Of a DNA stretch of 64,000 nt, positions 29,561 through 39,053 are shown one piece after another; position 1 is the first letter of the stretch, and each line of letters opens with the position of its first letter. Origin of the DNA: Ralstonia sp. TCR112 (GTDB taxonomy: Bacteria > Pseudomonadota > Gammaproteobacteria > Burkholderiales > Burkholderiaceae); contig NZ_VOSS01000032.1 in the NCBI RefSeq assembly GCF_007997035.1, positions 1 to 64,000 on the forward strand, in the 5' to 3' direction. The translations under genes were made by a program, and so were the position numbers. A model generated the notes under the pieces. That model worked only from the letters and a program-made list of their open reading frames with translations, was not told the origin of the DNA and searched no databases.

Positions 29561-29612
29561 TCTGGGCCTCGCCCCGGATAAGGGCGGTGCCGGTTGAGCA
29601 AAAAGGACCGGA

Positions 29613-29846
29613 TCAGCGGTTCGCGGGCACCGCGCTGGCCGCATCTGCGGCTGCGGGTTTGGCGCCCGGCACCGGCGGCTGCGGCACGGCGTTGGGGCCG
29701 GCGATACCGGGGTCGGCGGTTTGCGGCGCGGTCGGCGCCGGCGGCACCTTGGGCATGTACAGCGGCCCGCGAATCCCGCAGCCGGATAGGCCTGCGACCG
29801 TCAGGGTCAGGCCGACAGTGGCTACAATGGCGGCGGTTCGTATCAT
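29613..29846 (-). CDS. lptM: Small lipoprotein LptM (YifL-like)
   Basis: A 77-residue lipoprotein: signal MIRTAAIVATVGLTLTVAGL with lipobox AGLSGC (Cys23), then GIRGPLYMPKVPPAP and a proline/alanine-rich tail. CGIRGPLY is the hallmark of the LptM/YifL family, which in Escherichia coli helps LptD fold with correct disulfides. It is always found beside lysA and cyaY, as here. A purely low-complexity tail is usual. Confidence 0.9.
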   Translation of the reverse strand: MIRTAAIVATVGLTLTVAGLSGCGIRGPLYMPKVPPAPTAPQTADPGIAGPNAVPQPPVPGAKPAAADAASAVPANR

Positions 29847-29984
29847 CGGATGATGGTGCAGAAAGGATGCCCCAGGGGTGTGGCCCTTGCGGCGATCGGA
29901 GTCATATGGGACGAGGCGCCTGCTGGTCAGGACGGGCCGGAAAGGGCCGCCACGCAACGTCCGCGCAAGATTTTGGAGTGTAGC

Positions 29985-30329
29985 ATGCCCCCCCTGAGCG
30001 AATCGGAGTTCCTGGCGCTGGCCGAGGCGGAACTCAGCCGCATCGAAAGCATCGTTGAAACGGCGGCCGACGAGGCTGATGCCGACATCGAGGTCAACCG
30101 CACCGGTAACGTGCTCACCCTCGAATTCGACGATGGCTCCAAGATCATCATCAACAGCCAGGCGCCGATGCAGGAGCTGTGGGTGGCGGCGCGTGCGGGC
30201 GGTTTCCATTTCCGCCGCGGCGACGACGGCCGCTGGGTCGATACGCGGAGCAAGGAAGAGCTGTATGTGGCGCTCTCGCGCTATGTCAGCCAGCAAAGCG
30301 ATGTGGATGTGACATTGGCGGCCGGCTGA
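29985..30329 (+). CDS. cyaY: Iron-sulfur cluster assembly protein CyaY (frataxin homologue)
   Basis: CyaY (114 residues) binds iron and modulates the IscS-IscU machinery. The acidic first helix (ESEFLALAEAELSRIESIVE) and strand GNVLTLEFDDGSKIIINSQA with QELWVAARAGGFHFR match frataxins. The ATG at 29985 follows GGAG by 6 bases; longer upstream openings overlap the divergent lptM region. It converges with the PBP1A gene across a shared terminator. Confidence 0.96.
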   Translation: MPPLSESEFLALAEAELSRIESIVETAADEADADIEVNRTGNVLTLEFDDGSKIIINSQAPMQELWVAARAGGFHFRRGDDGRWVDTRSKEELYVALSRYVSQQSDVDVTLAAG

Positions 30330-30357
30330 GCGCAGCGTTCTCGTCGGATGCCAAATT

Positions 30358-30384
30358 AAAAGCCGCCCCGAAGGGCGGCTTTTT
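30358..30384. terminator. Bidirectional terminator between cyaY and the PBP1A gene
   Basis: AAAAGCCGCCC (30358-30368) pairs perfectly with GGGCGGCTTTT (30373-30383) around CGAA, with T runs on each strand. Confidence 0.9.
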
Positions 30385-30398
30385 CATGGGCGCGACGT

Positions 30399-32813
30399 TC
30401 AGTTGCCGCGGAACATGTCGAGAATCTTCTGTTTCTCCTGTTCCTGCGTCGGCGCCAGGTTGATGCCAGGCTGTTGTGACGGGTCGCCGCCCGGTGCGGA
30501 AGCTCCCGGCATCGCATCGCCCAGGCCCACCGACGCCACGCCCTGACCGTTGGCGTATTCCTCGTAGGCCCAGTCGCCGGCCATCTGCACGACGCCTTCG
30601 GGCGGCTGGCGCTCGGTCTGCGGCTCGCCCTTGAGCGCGTAGCTCATGTAGTTGATCCAGATCGGCAGGGCAAGGCCGCCACCGGTTTCACGATCCCCGA
30701 GGCTGCGGGGGTTGTCGTAGCCCATCCAGGCCACGCCGACCAGCTTGGGCGTGTAGCCGCAGAACCACGCGTCGAACGAGTCGTTGGTGGTACCGGTCTT
30801 GCCGGCCATGTCGTTGCGGCCCAGCTTGACCTTGGCCTGGTAGCCCGTGCCGTTCGACACCACGCTGCGCAGGAGCGAATCCATGATGAAGTCGTTGCGC
30901 GGATCGATCACTCGCACGGCATCCTTGCCGGCGGTCATCGGATGGCTTTGCTGCACGACCGTGCCGCGCGCGTCGACCACGCGATCGATGATGTACGGGT
31001 TCACGCGGTAGCCGCCGTTGGCAAACACCGAGTAGCCGCTCGCCATCTGCAACATCGTGACCGAGCCGGCGCCCAGCGCCATGGGCAGATAGGCCGGGTG
31101 CCGATCGGCGTCGAAGCCGAAGCGGGTGATGTATTGCTGCGCGTACTGGGTACCAATCGCCCGCAGGATGCGCACCGACACCAGGTTCTTCGACTTCTGC
31201 AGCGCGCGGCGCATCGTCATCGGGCCGTCATAGCCGCCGCCGTAGTTTTTCGGTTCCCACACCTGGCCACCGGTGTCGCCGGTCGGGATGGAGAGCGGCG
31301 CGTCGTTGATGACCGTGGACGGCGAGAAACCCTTGTCCACCGCCGCCGAATAGATGAACGGCTTGAAGCTCGAACCCGGCTGGCGCCAGGCCTGCGTGAC
31401 GTGGTTGAACTTGCTGCGGTTGAAATCGAAGCCGCCAACCATGGAGTAGATCGCGCCCGTCTGCGGATCGAGCGAGACGAAGCCCGAGGCCACTTCCGGC
31501 AGCTGCGTGATCGACCACTTCTGCGTCTTCGTGTCCTGGATCACACGGATCACCGCGCCTGGGCGCAATTTGATCTTGGGCTGGGCATTGTTCGACAGCG
31601 CGGCCTGTGCAAAGCGCAGCCCGTCGCCGGACAGATCGATCGTCTCACCGGTCAGCATCGTCGCGCGCACCAGCTTGGGCGTCACGCTCACCACCACGGC
31701 GGACTGCAGATCGTCGCTGTTCGGATGTTCGAGCAGGGCGTCGTCGATGGCCTGCTCGCGCTCTTCGGCATCGGAGGGCAGGTCGATGAAGGCTTCCGGG
31801 CCGCGATAGCCGTGACGGCGCTCGTAGTCGAGAATGCCTCGGCGCACGGATTGATACGCCACGTCCTGGTCGGCCTTGCGCAGCGTCGTGTAGACGTTCA
31901 GGCCGCGCGTGTAGGTTTCTTCGCGGTATTGCGCATACATGAGTTGGCGCACCATTTCGGCCACGTACTCGGCGTGCACGTCGAACTCATGGCCTTCGCC
32001 ACGCACCGGCAGTTGCTCATTGATGGCCTGGGTGTACTGCTCGGGCGTGATGTAGTGCAGGTCGCGCATGCGCTGCAGGATGTATTCCTGACGCACCTTG
32101 GCGCGCTTCGGGTTCACCACCGGGTTGTACGCCGACGGCGCCTTGGGCAGGCCGGCCAGCATGGCCGCTTCGGCCAGGGTGATGTCCTTGATGTTCTTGC
32201 CGAAGTAAATCTGCTCGGCGCTGGCGAAGCCGTACGCGCGCTGACCCAGGTAGATCTGGTTCATGTAGAGCTCGAGGATCTGATCCTTTGTCAGGCTCGC
32301 CTCGATCTTGTACGACAGCAGCATCTCGTAGATCTTGCGCGTGTAGGTCTTCTCGCTCGACAGGAAGAAGTTGCGCGCCACCTGCATCGTGATCGTCGAC
32401 GCGCCTTGCGACAGGCCGCCGTGCAGGTTCGCCAGGCCAGCGCGCAGTACGCCGATGAAGTCGACGCCGCCGTGCTCGTAAAAGCGGTCATCCTCGATGG
32501 CCAGCACCGCGCGTTTCATCACGTCCGGCATCTGCGTGATCGGCACGAAGCTGCGGCGCTCCTCACCGAATTCCCCAATGAGGACGTTGTCGGCGGTGTA
32601 GACACGCAGCGGAATCTTCGGGCGGTAATCGGTGATGGCGTCAAGCGACGGCAGATTGGGCGCGGCGACGAGCAGGGCATAGCCCAGCAGCAGCGCCCCG
32701 ACGACCCCCATTGCAACGAACAGGCCAAGCATCCAGAGAAGCAATCGCGCCCACAGCGGGCGGCGGGCTTTAGGCGGCTTGGGCGAAGCTGGGGTGGTTT
32801 GGGCAGTAGCCAT
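30399..32813 (-). CDS. mrcA: Penicillin-binding protein 1A (bifunctional peptidoglycan synthase)
   Basis: An 804-residue class A PBP that polymerises glycan and cross-links peptides. One membrane anchor lies at about residues 21-48. The glycosyltransferase domain has Glu107 in AIEDDRFYEHGGVD and QGASTITMQVARN. The transpeptidase domain has the active-site serine in QPGSSFKPF, the SKN motif in LQKSKNLVSVR, and KTGTTND. The tail is proline- and glutamine-rich. It is divergent from pilM, an arrangement conserved in many proteobacteria. Confidence 0.98.
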   Translation of the reverse strand: MATAQTTPASPKPPKARRPLWARLLLWMLGLFVAMGVVGALLLGYALLVAAPNLPSLDAITDYRPKIPLRVYTADNVLIGEFGEERRSFVPITQMPDVMKRAVLAIEDDRFYEHGGVDFIGVLRAGLANLHGGLSQGASTITMQVARNFFLSSEKTYTRKIYEMLLSYKIEASLTKDQILELYMNQIYLGQRAYGFASAEQIYFGKNIKDITLAEAAMLAGLPKAPSAYNPVVNPKRAKVRQEYILQRMRDLHYITPEQYTQAINEQLPVRGEGHEFDVHAEYVAEMVRQLMYAQYREETYTRGLNVYTTLRKADQDVAYQSVRRGILDYERRHGYRGPEAFIDLPSDAEEREQAIDDALLEHPNSDDLQSAVVVSVTPKLVRATMLTGETIDLSGDGLRFAQAALSNNAQPKIKLRPGAVIRVIQDTKTQKWSITQLPEVASGFVSLDPQTGAIYSMVGGFDFNRSKFNHVTQAWRQPGSSFKPFIYSAAVDKGFSPSTVINDAPLSIPTGDTGGQVWEPKNYGGGYDGPMTMRRALQKSKNLVSVRILRAIGTQYAQQYITRFGFDADRHPAYLPMALGAGSVTMLQMASGYSVFANGGYRVNPYIIDRVVDARGTVVQQSHPMTAGKDAVRVIDPRNDFIMDSLLRSVVSNGTGYQAKVKLGRNDMAGKTGTTNDSFDAWFCGYTPKLVGVAWMGYDNPRSLGDRETGGGLALPIWINYMSYALKGEPQTERQPPEGVVQMAGDWAYEEYANGQGVASVGLGDAMPGASAPGGDPSQQPGINLAPTQEQEKQKILDMFRGN

Positions 32814-33250
32814 TACAGGTGGGCACCGGGGGTGTCAGTCAGCGTGGCGGCGATTATATCGTCGCGGCTTCGGGGGTCTGGCCGCACTGGACGTAACAAC
32901 GCGTAACCACTGTCCCGTCAGGGCACCGCTGCGCACTTGTGCGCCGCGTCATGCATGTTGCGCGGGCGGATTGTGCGCTCGCCGCACCCTGATTCAAGGC
33001 GGCTAAGAATCGGCCGTTAGAAGTAGACGGAGCGGAAATCAAGTCAGACGAAAGGGGTATCCCCCGACCGTGGGGTTTTGACAACGCTTTGGGAAGGGCA
33101 TGGCGCGAAATGCATCGCGGTCTGCCTGAGCGTTTGCCTGTTCTAAAGGATTTTGTGAGAATCCAGCAGCAAATCTAAGCAGGCTATGGCGCACGTTGGA
33201 TTTGCGACGGGCGCCAGGGTTCAAAAAACTATAAACGGTGGGGTGTCTCT
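32814..33250. other. 437-base divergent intergenic region, PBP1A gene to pilM
   Basis: No coding gene is seen. On the minus strand TATAAT (32858-32853) gives a likely start about 33 bases before the PBP1A gene. On the plus strand TTGACA at 33078-33083 has no acceptable -10 at 16-18 bases. A small hairpin GGATT/AATCC sits at 33148-33164. GC content falls near 33030-33110 and again just before pilM. Confidence 0.6.
32853..32858 (-). promoter_or_regulatory. -10 box for the PBP1A gene
   Basis: TATAAT on the minus strand, 40 bases before the ATG at 32813. The -35 position (CCAGAC) matches poorly, so strength is uncertain. Confidence 0.4.
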
Positions 33251-34336
33251 GTGCGACGGGGTTTGTTGTCCGGCCTGCTGCGCCGCAATATCGTCGGGAT
33301 AGATATCGGGTCTTCCAGCGTCAAGGTGGTGGAGTTGTCCGCCAACGGCAAGCAGGGAGATTTCCGTCTCGAAAAATGCGCCAGCGAGCTGATTGAACGC
33401 AGTGCCGTCGCTGACGGCAATCTGGTGAATATCGATGCGGTGGGGAGTGCGCTCAAGCGCGCCATCGCCAAGGCCGGCATTCGCGGTAAGGAAGCCGTGC
33501 TTGCCATTCCGGCCAGCCTGACGGAATCGCAAACCGTCAGCCTGCCCGACAACCTGACCGAAGACGAGCTCTTCGTGCAGGTGGAGAGCGAAGCCAACCG
33601 GCTGTTTCCGCCCTCGCAAAACGTCAATTTCGACTATGTCGTGATCGGTCCGTCCGAAACCGAAGGCGGGATCGGCGTGCGCGTCACGGCAACGGTGTCC
33701 GAGCGTGTGACCGAGCGTGTGACCGCCGCCGAGATGGCCGGTCTGAAAGCGATCGTCATGGACGTGGAGGAAAACGCCATCCAGCGCGCCATGACACACA
33801 TGCTGGCCGTCAAGCCGGACGCCACCGAAACCGAGACGCGCGACATGCCCGTCGTGGCGATGTTCCACCTGGGCGGTGCGCGCTCGCACGCATTGTTCTA
33901 CCAGGGCTGGAAGGAGTTGTACGAGCAGCCGATGTCGGGCTCGGGCGACCAGCTTACGCAGAGCATTTCCCGTCTGTTCTCCCTCGATCTGCTCAAGGCC
34001 GAGGTGAAGAAGCGCAAGAACACGCTGCCCGACGAGTACCGCAGCCAGCTGCTCAAGCCCTCGCTTGAGACGCTGGCCATGGAAGTCGGTCAGGCCATCC
34101 AGAACTTCCTGTCGACCTCGAGCGTCGGCCGCGTCGACGAGATCGTGCTGTCGGGCGGCCACGCATCGTTGCTCGGTGTGCAGACCGCGATCCAGCAGCA
34201 GACGCAGATCAACACGACGCTGGCCAATCCGTTCGCCAACATGGGCGCGGCCAAGAACGTCAACGCGCGCTATCTGCAGCGCGATCTGCCGGCCTACATC
34301 GTCAGCGCGGGCCTCGCCCTGCGCGGGCTGCAATAA
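33251..34336 (+). CDS. pilM: Type IV pilus assembly protein PilM
   Basis: PilM (361 residues) is a cytoplasmic actin-like ATPase that binds the PilN tail and links the alignment complex to the motor. Nucleotide-binding phosphate 1 loop: NIVGIDIGSSSVKVVEL near residue 15. The second loop is GGARSHALF and the adenosine motif is LSGGHASLLGV. The start is a GTG at 33251 with GGGG a few bases upstream. pilN starts 10 bases after the stop. Confidence 0.97.
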   Translation: MRRGLLSGLLRRNIVGIDIGSSSVKVVELSANGKQGDFRLEKCASELIERSAVADGNLVNIDAVGSALKRAIAKAGIRGKEAVLAIPASLTESQTVSLPDNLTEDELFVQVESEANRLFPPSQNVNFDYVVIGPSETEGGIGVRVTATVSERVTERVTAAEMAGLKAIVMDVEENAIQRAMTHMLAVKPDATETETRDMPVVAMFHLGGARSHALFYQGWKELYEQPMSGSGDQLTQSISRLFSLDLLKAEVKKRKNTLPDEYRSQLLKPSLETLAMEVGQAIQNFLSTSSVGRVDEIVLSGGHASLLGVQTAIQQQTQINTTLANPFANMGAAKNVNARYLQRDLPAYIVSAGLALRGLQ

Positions 34337-34346
34337 GGAGCTGACG

Positions 34347-34979
34347 ATGGCCAATGAAAGCGCGAATGCCGTGAATGCGCTCCCCAGCGTCAACCTGCTG
34401 CCGTATCACGCAGAGCGACGCGCCGGTAAGCGCAAGAAAGTCTTCATGAGCCTGGGCGGCGCCGCCGTTGCGGGCGCGGTGGTGGTGTTTCTGGGTGGCA
34501 TGGTGATCGATCACCAGACCGAAGAGGCACAACGCATCAACGACATCCTCACGCAGAAGAACGCGGAGATGGACAAGCAGATCGCCGAAGTCAATACCCT
34601 CAAGAAGGACATCGACGACCTGCTGCAGCGGCAGCAAGCGGTGGAAAGCCTGCAGAACCAGCGCAACCGCCCGGTGCAGTTGCTCGAAGAGCTCGTGCGC
34701 CAGGTGCCGGACGGCATCTACCTCACGTCGCTCAAGCAGGATGGCGACCGTTACACCGTATCCGGTGTGGCGCAGTCCAACGAGCGCGTGTCGGACCTGC
34801 TGCGCAATCTGGGCGCCGTGCCCTGGCTTGATCATGCTGAGCTGGGCGAATCGGTGGCTACCACCATGACGAACAACCTGAAGGAACAGCGCCGCCTGTT
34901 CAACTTCACGATCCGCTTCCAATGGAAGGCCGAGCCGGCAGCGCCGGCCAAGCCGGGTGCGGCCACGGCGGGGAAATAA
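34347..34979 (+). CDS. pilN: Type IV pilus assembly protein PilN
   Basis: PilN (210 residues) is a bitopic inner-membrane protein. Its cytoplasmic motif VNALPSVNLLPYHAERR, the INLLP sequence that binds PilM, lies at residues 8-24. One membrane helix follows near 33-52, then a coiled coil (INDILTQKNAEMDKQIAEVN) and a ferredoxin-like periplasmic domain that pairs with PilO. AAGGAG precedes the ATG at 34347. pilO starts two bases after the stop. Confidence 0.97.
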   Translation: MANESANAVNALPSVNLLPYHAERRAGKRKKVFMSLGGAAVAGAVVVFLGGMVIDHQTEEAQRINDILTQKNAEMDKQIAEVNTLKKDIDDLLQRQQAVESLQNQRNRPVQLLEELVRQVPDGIYLTSLKQDGDRYTVSGVAQSNERVSDLLRNLGAVPWLDHAELGESVATTMTNNLKEQRRLFNFTIRFQWKAEPAAPAKPGAATAGK

Positions 34980-34981
34980 CC

Positions 34982-35641
34982 ATGGCGCTCTCGACCGAAA
35001 TTTCGCTGGAAGACTTGGTCAGCCAGTTCCGCGGCCTGAACCTGAATGAGCCGGAAACGTGGCCGATGGCGCCGCGCATCCTGTTCATGGTTCTCTCCGC
35101 CGTGCTGGTGATCGGACTGGGCTGGCAGTTCTACTGGAGCGGCAAGTTTGACGAGCGCGACGCCAAGCGTACCGAACAGGACAACCTGAAGTCGGCATAC
35201 CAGAGCAAGCTTGCGCAGGTGGTGAACCTCGAAGCGCTGCGCAAGCAGAAGGCTGAGGTGGAGCAGCGTGTCGCGAAGCTGGAGCTGCAACTGCCCAACA
35301 AGACCGAGATGGATGCTCTGTTGGCCGATGTCAACCACGCCGGTATCGCCCGTGGGCTGACCTTCGACCTGTTCCGTCCCGCTGGTGCGGTGATCAAGCC
35401 CTACTACGCCGAGATCCCGGTGGCGGTGAAGGTGAATGGTCGCTATCACGACATGGCGCTCTTTGCTGCCGATGTGGCGGCGCTGTCGCGCATCGTCACG
35501 CTGCAGAACATCTCGCTGACGGGCACCAAGGATGGTGGCATGGTGATGGAAACGCGTGCTGAGGCCTACCGGGCGCTCGACGCCGACGAGCAGGCTGCCC
35601 AGCGCAAGGCGAATGCAGCCGCCAAGGGAGGCGCCAAATGA
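34982..35641 (+). CDS. pilO: Type IV pilus assembly protein PilO
   Basis: PilO (219 residues) pairs with PilN and contacts PilP in the inner-membrane alignment complex. One membrane helix lies near residues 33-52 (ILFMVLSAVLVIGLGWQFYW), then a coiled coil (LEALRKQKAEVEQRVAKLEL) and a C-terminal alpha-beta domain. It overlaps pilP by four bases (ATGA at 35638), so translation is likely coupled. Confidence 0.97.
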   Translation: MALSTEISLEDLVSQFRGLNLNEPETWPMAPRILFMVLSAVLVIGLGWQFYWSGKFDERDAKRTEQDNLKSAYQSKLAQVVNLEALRKQKAEVEQRVAKLELQLPNKTEMDALLADVNHAGIARGLTFDLFRPAGAVIKPYYAEIPVAVKVNGRYHDMALFAADVAALSRIVTLQNISLTGTKDGGMVMETRAEAYRALDADEQAAQRKANAAAKGGAK

Positions 35642-36183
35642 GGGGCCGCACCATGAGCCGTCGTCGCATGTCGCACGTTCTGCGTCTGTCGCCGCTGTGC
35701 CTGGCCGTCGTGCTGACGGCTTGCGGCGCAAGCGAGGACGATGAATTGCAGCAATGGATGCAGCAAGCGCGCCAGAGCGTCAGTACGACCGTGCCGCCGC
35801 TGCCCGAGCCCAAGCCTTACGCGCCGCGCGAATACACGACCACCAAGCAGACTGATCCGTTCAGCGTGCAGAAGGTGGCAGAACTGTCGCGCGCGCAGAA
35901 CGAATCGCCGGAACCGAATCGCCGTCGCGAGCCGCTGGAAGACTATCCGCTGGAAGCCTTCAAGCTGGTCGGGACGATGAAGCGCAATGGCGAGACGGAA
36001 GGTGTCCTGTCTGTCGGGGACAAGACGCAGCATGTGCATGTGGGGCAGTACATCGGACAAAACTATGGTCGCATCGTCCGCATCGGAGACCAGGAACTCA
36101 CCCTGCGTGAGCTGGTGCGCGAAGGCACGACCGAATGGAAAGAAAAAATGACGACCCTGAAAGTTCAGGAGAGCGCGCAATGA
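35638..36183 (+). CDS. pilP: Type IV pilus lipoprotein PilP
   Basis: PilP (181 residues) is an inner-membrane lipoprotein that joins PilNO to the secretin PilQ. Lipobox LTAC with Cys29 closes the signal. A flexible proline-rich stretch follows, then the beta domain EDYPLEAFKLVGTMKRNGET, VHVGQYIGQNYGRIVRIGD. The start at 35638 overlaps pilO; an ATG at 35653 is an alternative. pilQ starts four bases before its stop. Confidence 0.96.
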   Translation: MRGRTMSRRRMSHVLRLSPLCLAVVLTACGASEDDELQQWMQQARQSVSTTVPPLPEPKPYAPREYTTTKQTDPFSVQKVAELSRAQNESPEPNRRREPLEDYPLEAFKLVGTMKRNGETEGVLSVGDKTQHVHVGQYIGQNYGRIVRIGDQELTLRELVREGTTEWKEKMTTLKVQESAQ

Positions 36184-38342
36184 CGATGCGTCTTGTGAAG
36201 GGCGGCCTCTCGCAGGCAGCCCGAGTGGCCCGGGGGGGCGCGGTGGCATGGCTTTCGCTGTGCCTGTTCATGGTGGCTGGTCAGGCTGTCGCTCAGCAGG
36301 CCGCGCCTGCGGTGGCCGTCTCCGGCAACACGATCGAAAAGGTGGAGCAGGCCACGGCCGGCGAATCCACCGTGGTGACGGTCACGCTCAAGAGCGCGCC
36401 GACGCAGAAGCCGGTGGAGTTCAGCACGCAGCAACCTGCGCGCATCGCCATCGACTTCTTCGGGGCGAGCTTCGCGCAAGGCCGCGCCAATTACCAATAC
36501 GGCGGCAAGCTGCTGCGCTCGGCGAACGTCGTGCAGATCGGCGACCGTACCCGCGTCGTGCTCGACTTGTCGCGCCAGACGCAATACAAGTCGGAAGTGC
36601 GCGGTAACCAGTACGTGCTGACGCTGGAAGCTGCGCCGGTGGCGGCGGCTGTCGCGGCGCCGACGTTCTCGGCGCCGACGCCCGTCGCTGGCGCCGAGCG
36701 TCCGGCGGTGCGCAACGTTGATTTCCGCCGCGGCGAGGATCTCGCCGGTCGTGTGGTGGTCGACCTGTCGACCGCCAACTCGGCGATCAACATCGCCCAG
36801 CAAGGTCAGAACCTTGTCGTCGATTTCGTCGGTGCGACGCTGCCGCAGTCGCTGCGTCGCCGCTATGACGTCAGCGATTTCGGCACGCCGGTGCAGGCCA
36901 TGCGCGCCACCGACAACGGCACTGGCGCACGCCTGATCATCGAGCCGCGCGGCAACTGGCAGTACAGCTCTTACCAGACTGACACGCAGTTCGTCGTGGA
37001 AGTGCGCCCCACCAAGGAAGACCCGAACAAGCTGATTTCCGGCCCGGGCTACCGTGGCGAGCGCCTGTCGCTGAACTTCCAGAACATCGATGTACGTTCG
37101 TTGCTGCAGGTCTTCGCAGACTTCACGAACCTCAACATCGTCACCAGCGACAGCGTGACGGGCACCCTTTCGCTGCGTCTGAAGGATGTGCCGTGGGATC
37201 AGGCCCTGCAGATCGTGCTGGATTCGAAGGGTCTGGCGTCGCGTCGCAACGGCAACGTGCTGTGGGTTGCGCCGCGCGGTGAGCTGGCCACGAAGGAAAA
37301 GGCGGAGCTTGAGTCGCAGCAGCAAGTGACCGAGCTGGAGCCGCTGCGCAGCCAAGTGTTCCGCTTGAACTATCAGAGCGCTGGCGATGTGCGAAACATG
37401 CTGCTCGGCACTGGGGCTGCCGGCGGGGCAGGTGGTGCTGCTGGCGGTACGACTTCTCGGATTCTGTCCAAGCGCGGCTCGCTCACGGCGGATACGCGTA
37501 CGAACCAGCTGTTCGTCTCGGACATCCCGAGCAAGTTGGAGGAAGTGCAGGCGTTCCTGCTGAAGATCGACATTCCGGTCCGTCAGGTGATGATCGAGGC
37601 GCGCATCGTCGAGGCGGACGACACGTTCAGCCGCAACCTCGGCGCGAAACTGGGCTTTGCCTCCAAGACCAACGGTGCCGGTTATGGCAATACCTACACC
37701 AACGTGGTGTCGCCTGTGACGCAAAACGCCACGTGGGACAACAGCCCCGCGATCAGCTTCCCCGCCAATGGCATTAATGGTGTGAACGCGGCCAGCGTGG
37801 CCGTGAGCCTGTTCAATGCCGGTGCCGGCCGCTTCCTGGCGCTGGAGCTGTCTGCGCTGGAGGCTGACGGCCGCGGCAAGATCGTCTCCAGCCCGCGTGT
37901 CGTGACTGCTGACAACATCAAGGCGCTGATCGAGCAAGGTACTGAGATTCCGTACCAACAGGCGACGTCTTCCGGTGCGACTTCGGTGCAGTTCAAGAAG
38001 GCCAACCTGAAGCTGGAAGTGACGCCCAAGATCACGCCGGACGGCAACATCTTCCTGGATGTGGACGTCAACAAGGACAGCGTGGGTATCCAGACCACCA
38101 ACGGTTTCGCCATCGACACCAAGCACGTGCAGACGCAAGTGTTGGTGGAGAACGGCGGCACGGTCGTGATCGGTGGTATCTACACGCAGAATGAGCGGAC
38201 CGACATCAACAAGGTGCCGCTGCTGGGCGACATTCCGGTGCTGGGCAATCTGTTCAAGAGCACCAACAAGATCAACAACCGCACGGAGTTGCTGGTCTTC
38301 CTGACCCCGCGCGTGCTGTCCGACCAACTGTCGCTGAAGTAA
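36180..38342 (+). CDS. pilQ: Type IV pilus secretin PilQ
   Basis: PilQ (720 residues) forms the outer-membrane pore through which the pilus and DNA pass. A signal peptide ends at VAGQAVAQQ (about residue 40). Two AMIN domains that bind peptidoglycan follow (about 50-290), then the STN/N0 domain (LNFQNIDVRSLLQVFADFTN), N1, and the secretin pore with VPLLGDIPVLGNLFK and the final ELLVFLTPRVL. The ATG at 36180 with AGGAG upstream overlaps the pilP stop. A glycine/alanine stretch (GAAGGAGGAAGG) interrupts the N1 domain. Confidence 0.98.
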   Translation: MTMRLVKGGLSQAARVARGGAVAWLSLCLFMVAGQAVAQQAAPAVAVSGNTIEKVEQATAGESTVVTVTLKSAPTQKPVEFSTQQPARIAIDFFGASFAQGRANYQYGGKLLRSANVVQIGDRTRVVLDLSRQTQYKSEVRGNQYVLTLEAAPVAAAVAAPTFSAPTPVAGAERPAVRNVDFRRGEDLAGRVVVDLSTANSAINIAQQGQNLVVDFVGATLPQSLRRRYDVSDFGTPVQAMRATDNGTGARLIIEPRGNWQYSSYQTDTQFVVEVRPTKEDPNKLISGPGYRGERLSLNFQNIDVRSLLQVFADFTNLNIVTSDSVTGTLSLRLKDVPWDQALQIVLDSKGLASRRNGNVLWVAPRGELATKEKAELESQQQVTELEPLRSQVFRLNYQSAGDVRNMLLGTGAAGGAGGAAGGTTSRILSKRGSLTADTRTNQLFVSDIPSKLEEVQAFLLKIDIPVRQVMIEARIVEADDTFSRNLGAKLGFASKTNGAGYGNTYTNVVSPVTQNATWDNSPAISFPANGINGVNAASVAVSLFNAGAGRFLALELSALEADGRGKIVSSPRVVTADNIKALIEQGTEIPYQQATSSGATSVQFKKANLKLEVTPKITPDGNIFLDVDVNKDSVGIQTTNGFAIDTKHVQTQVLVENGGTVVIGGIYTQNERTDINKVPLLGDIPVLGNLFKSTNKINNRTELLVFLTPRVLSDQLSLK

Positions 38343-38364
38343 GCCGCGGCGGCGTCGCCATCTG

Positions 38365-38402
38365 AAAGCCCGGCCTCCCGAGTGGAGCGCCGGGCTTTTT
38401 TG
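38365..38402 (+). terminator. Rho-independent terminator after pilQ
   Basis: AAAGCCCGGC (38365-38374) pairs with GCCGGGCTTT (38389-38398) across a 14-base loop, followed by a T run to 38402. Confidence 0.85.
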
Positions 38403-38480
38403 TGTCCTGCGACCGGGTTTGCGCAGGATGGTGACCAAATGCCACTACAATCAAGCTCAAATTCCTGATTTCACGCGATT

Positions 38481-39053
38481 TTGTCTGTTTCGAACGTTTT
38501 TTTCGTCGGCTTGATGGGCGCGGGCAAGACCACGGTCGGCCGGGCGGTGGCGCGTCGGCTCGATCTGCCGTTCTTCGACTCCGATCATGAGATCGAAGCA
38601 CGCTGCGGCGTGCGCGTGCCCGTCATTTTCGAGCACGAGGGCGAAGTGGGTTTCCGCGACCGCGAAACCCACATGATCGACGAGCTGACCGCGCGCGATG
38701 GCGTGGTCATCGCCACGGGCGGCGGCGCCGTGTTGCGGGCCGAAAACCGGGCGTTCCTGCGCGAACGCGGTACGGTGATCTACCTGCGCGCCAATCCGCA
38801 TGACCTGTATTTGCGCACGCGCCACGACAAGAACCGGCCGCTGCTGCAGACAGAAAACCCGCGCGCCAAGCTCGAGGAACTGCATGCGATCCGCGATCCG
38901 CTGTACCGTGACGTGGCGCATTTCGTCATCGAAACCGGCAAGCCCACCGTCGCGCAGCTTGTTAATATGGTCCTGATGCAACTCGAAGTGGCCGGCATTG
39001 TGGCTCCGCCCGCAGGCTCGTCCACCTCCTCGCAAGTCTCCTCTCAGTCATGA
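38481..39053 (+). CDS. aroK: Shikimate kinase
   Basis: AroK (190 residues) phosphorylates shikimate in the chorismate pathway. The P-loop GLMGAGKTT is at residues 10-18, and the shikimate-binding DSDHEIE and GGGAV motifs follow. The start is a TTG at 38481, needed because the next ATG lies inside the P-loop; no strong ribosome-binding site is visible, so it may be weakly initiated. A serine-rich tail of about 15 residues extends beyond the usual fold. The stop overlaps aroB by four bases. Confidence 0.95.
   Translation: MSVSNVFFVGLMGAGKTTVGRAVARRLDLPFFDSDHEIEARCGVRVPVIFEHEGEVGFRDRETHMIDELTARDGVVIATGGGAVLRAENRAFLRERGTVIYLRANPHDLYLRTRHDKNRPLLQTENPRAKLEELHAIRDPLYRDVAHFVIETGKPTVAQLVNMVLMQLEVAGIVAPPAGSSTSSQVSSQS

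Noticed and set aside
28223-29581. 452-residue plus-strand open frame opposite lysA
   Set aside because: lysA on the minus strand has all PLP-enzyme motifs; the plus-strand frame has none and is Arg/His-rich shadow sequence.
30942-32906. 654-residue plus-strand open frame opposite the PBP1A gene
   Set aside because: The minus strand encodes every class A PBP motif; the opposite frame is a shadow with no recognisable domain.
33078-33106. TTGACA as a promoter for pilM
   Set aside because: No acceptable -10 box occurs 16-18 bases downstream, and a sigma-54 reading has the wrong spacing.
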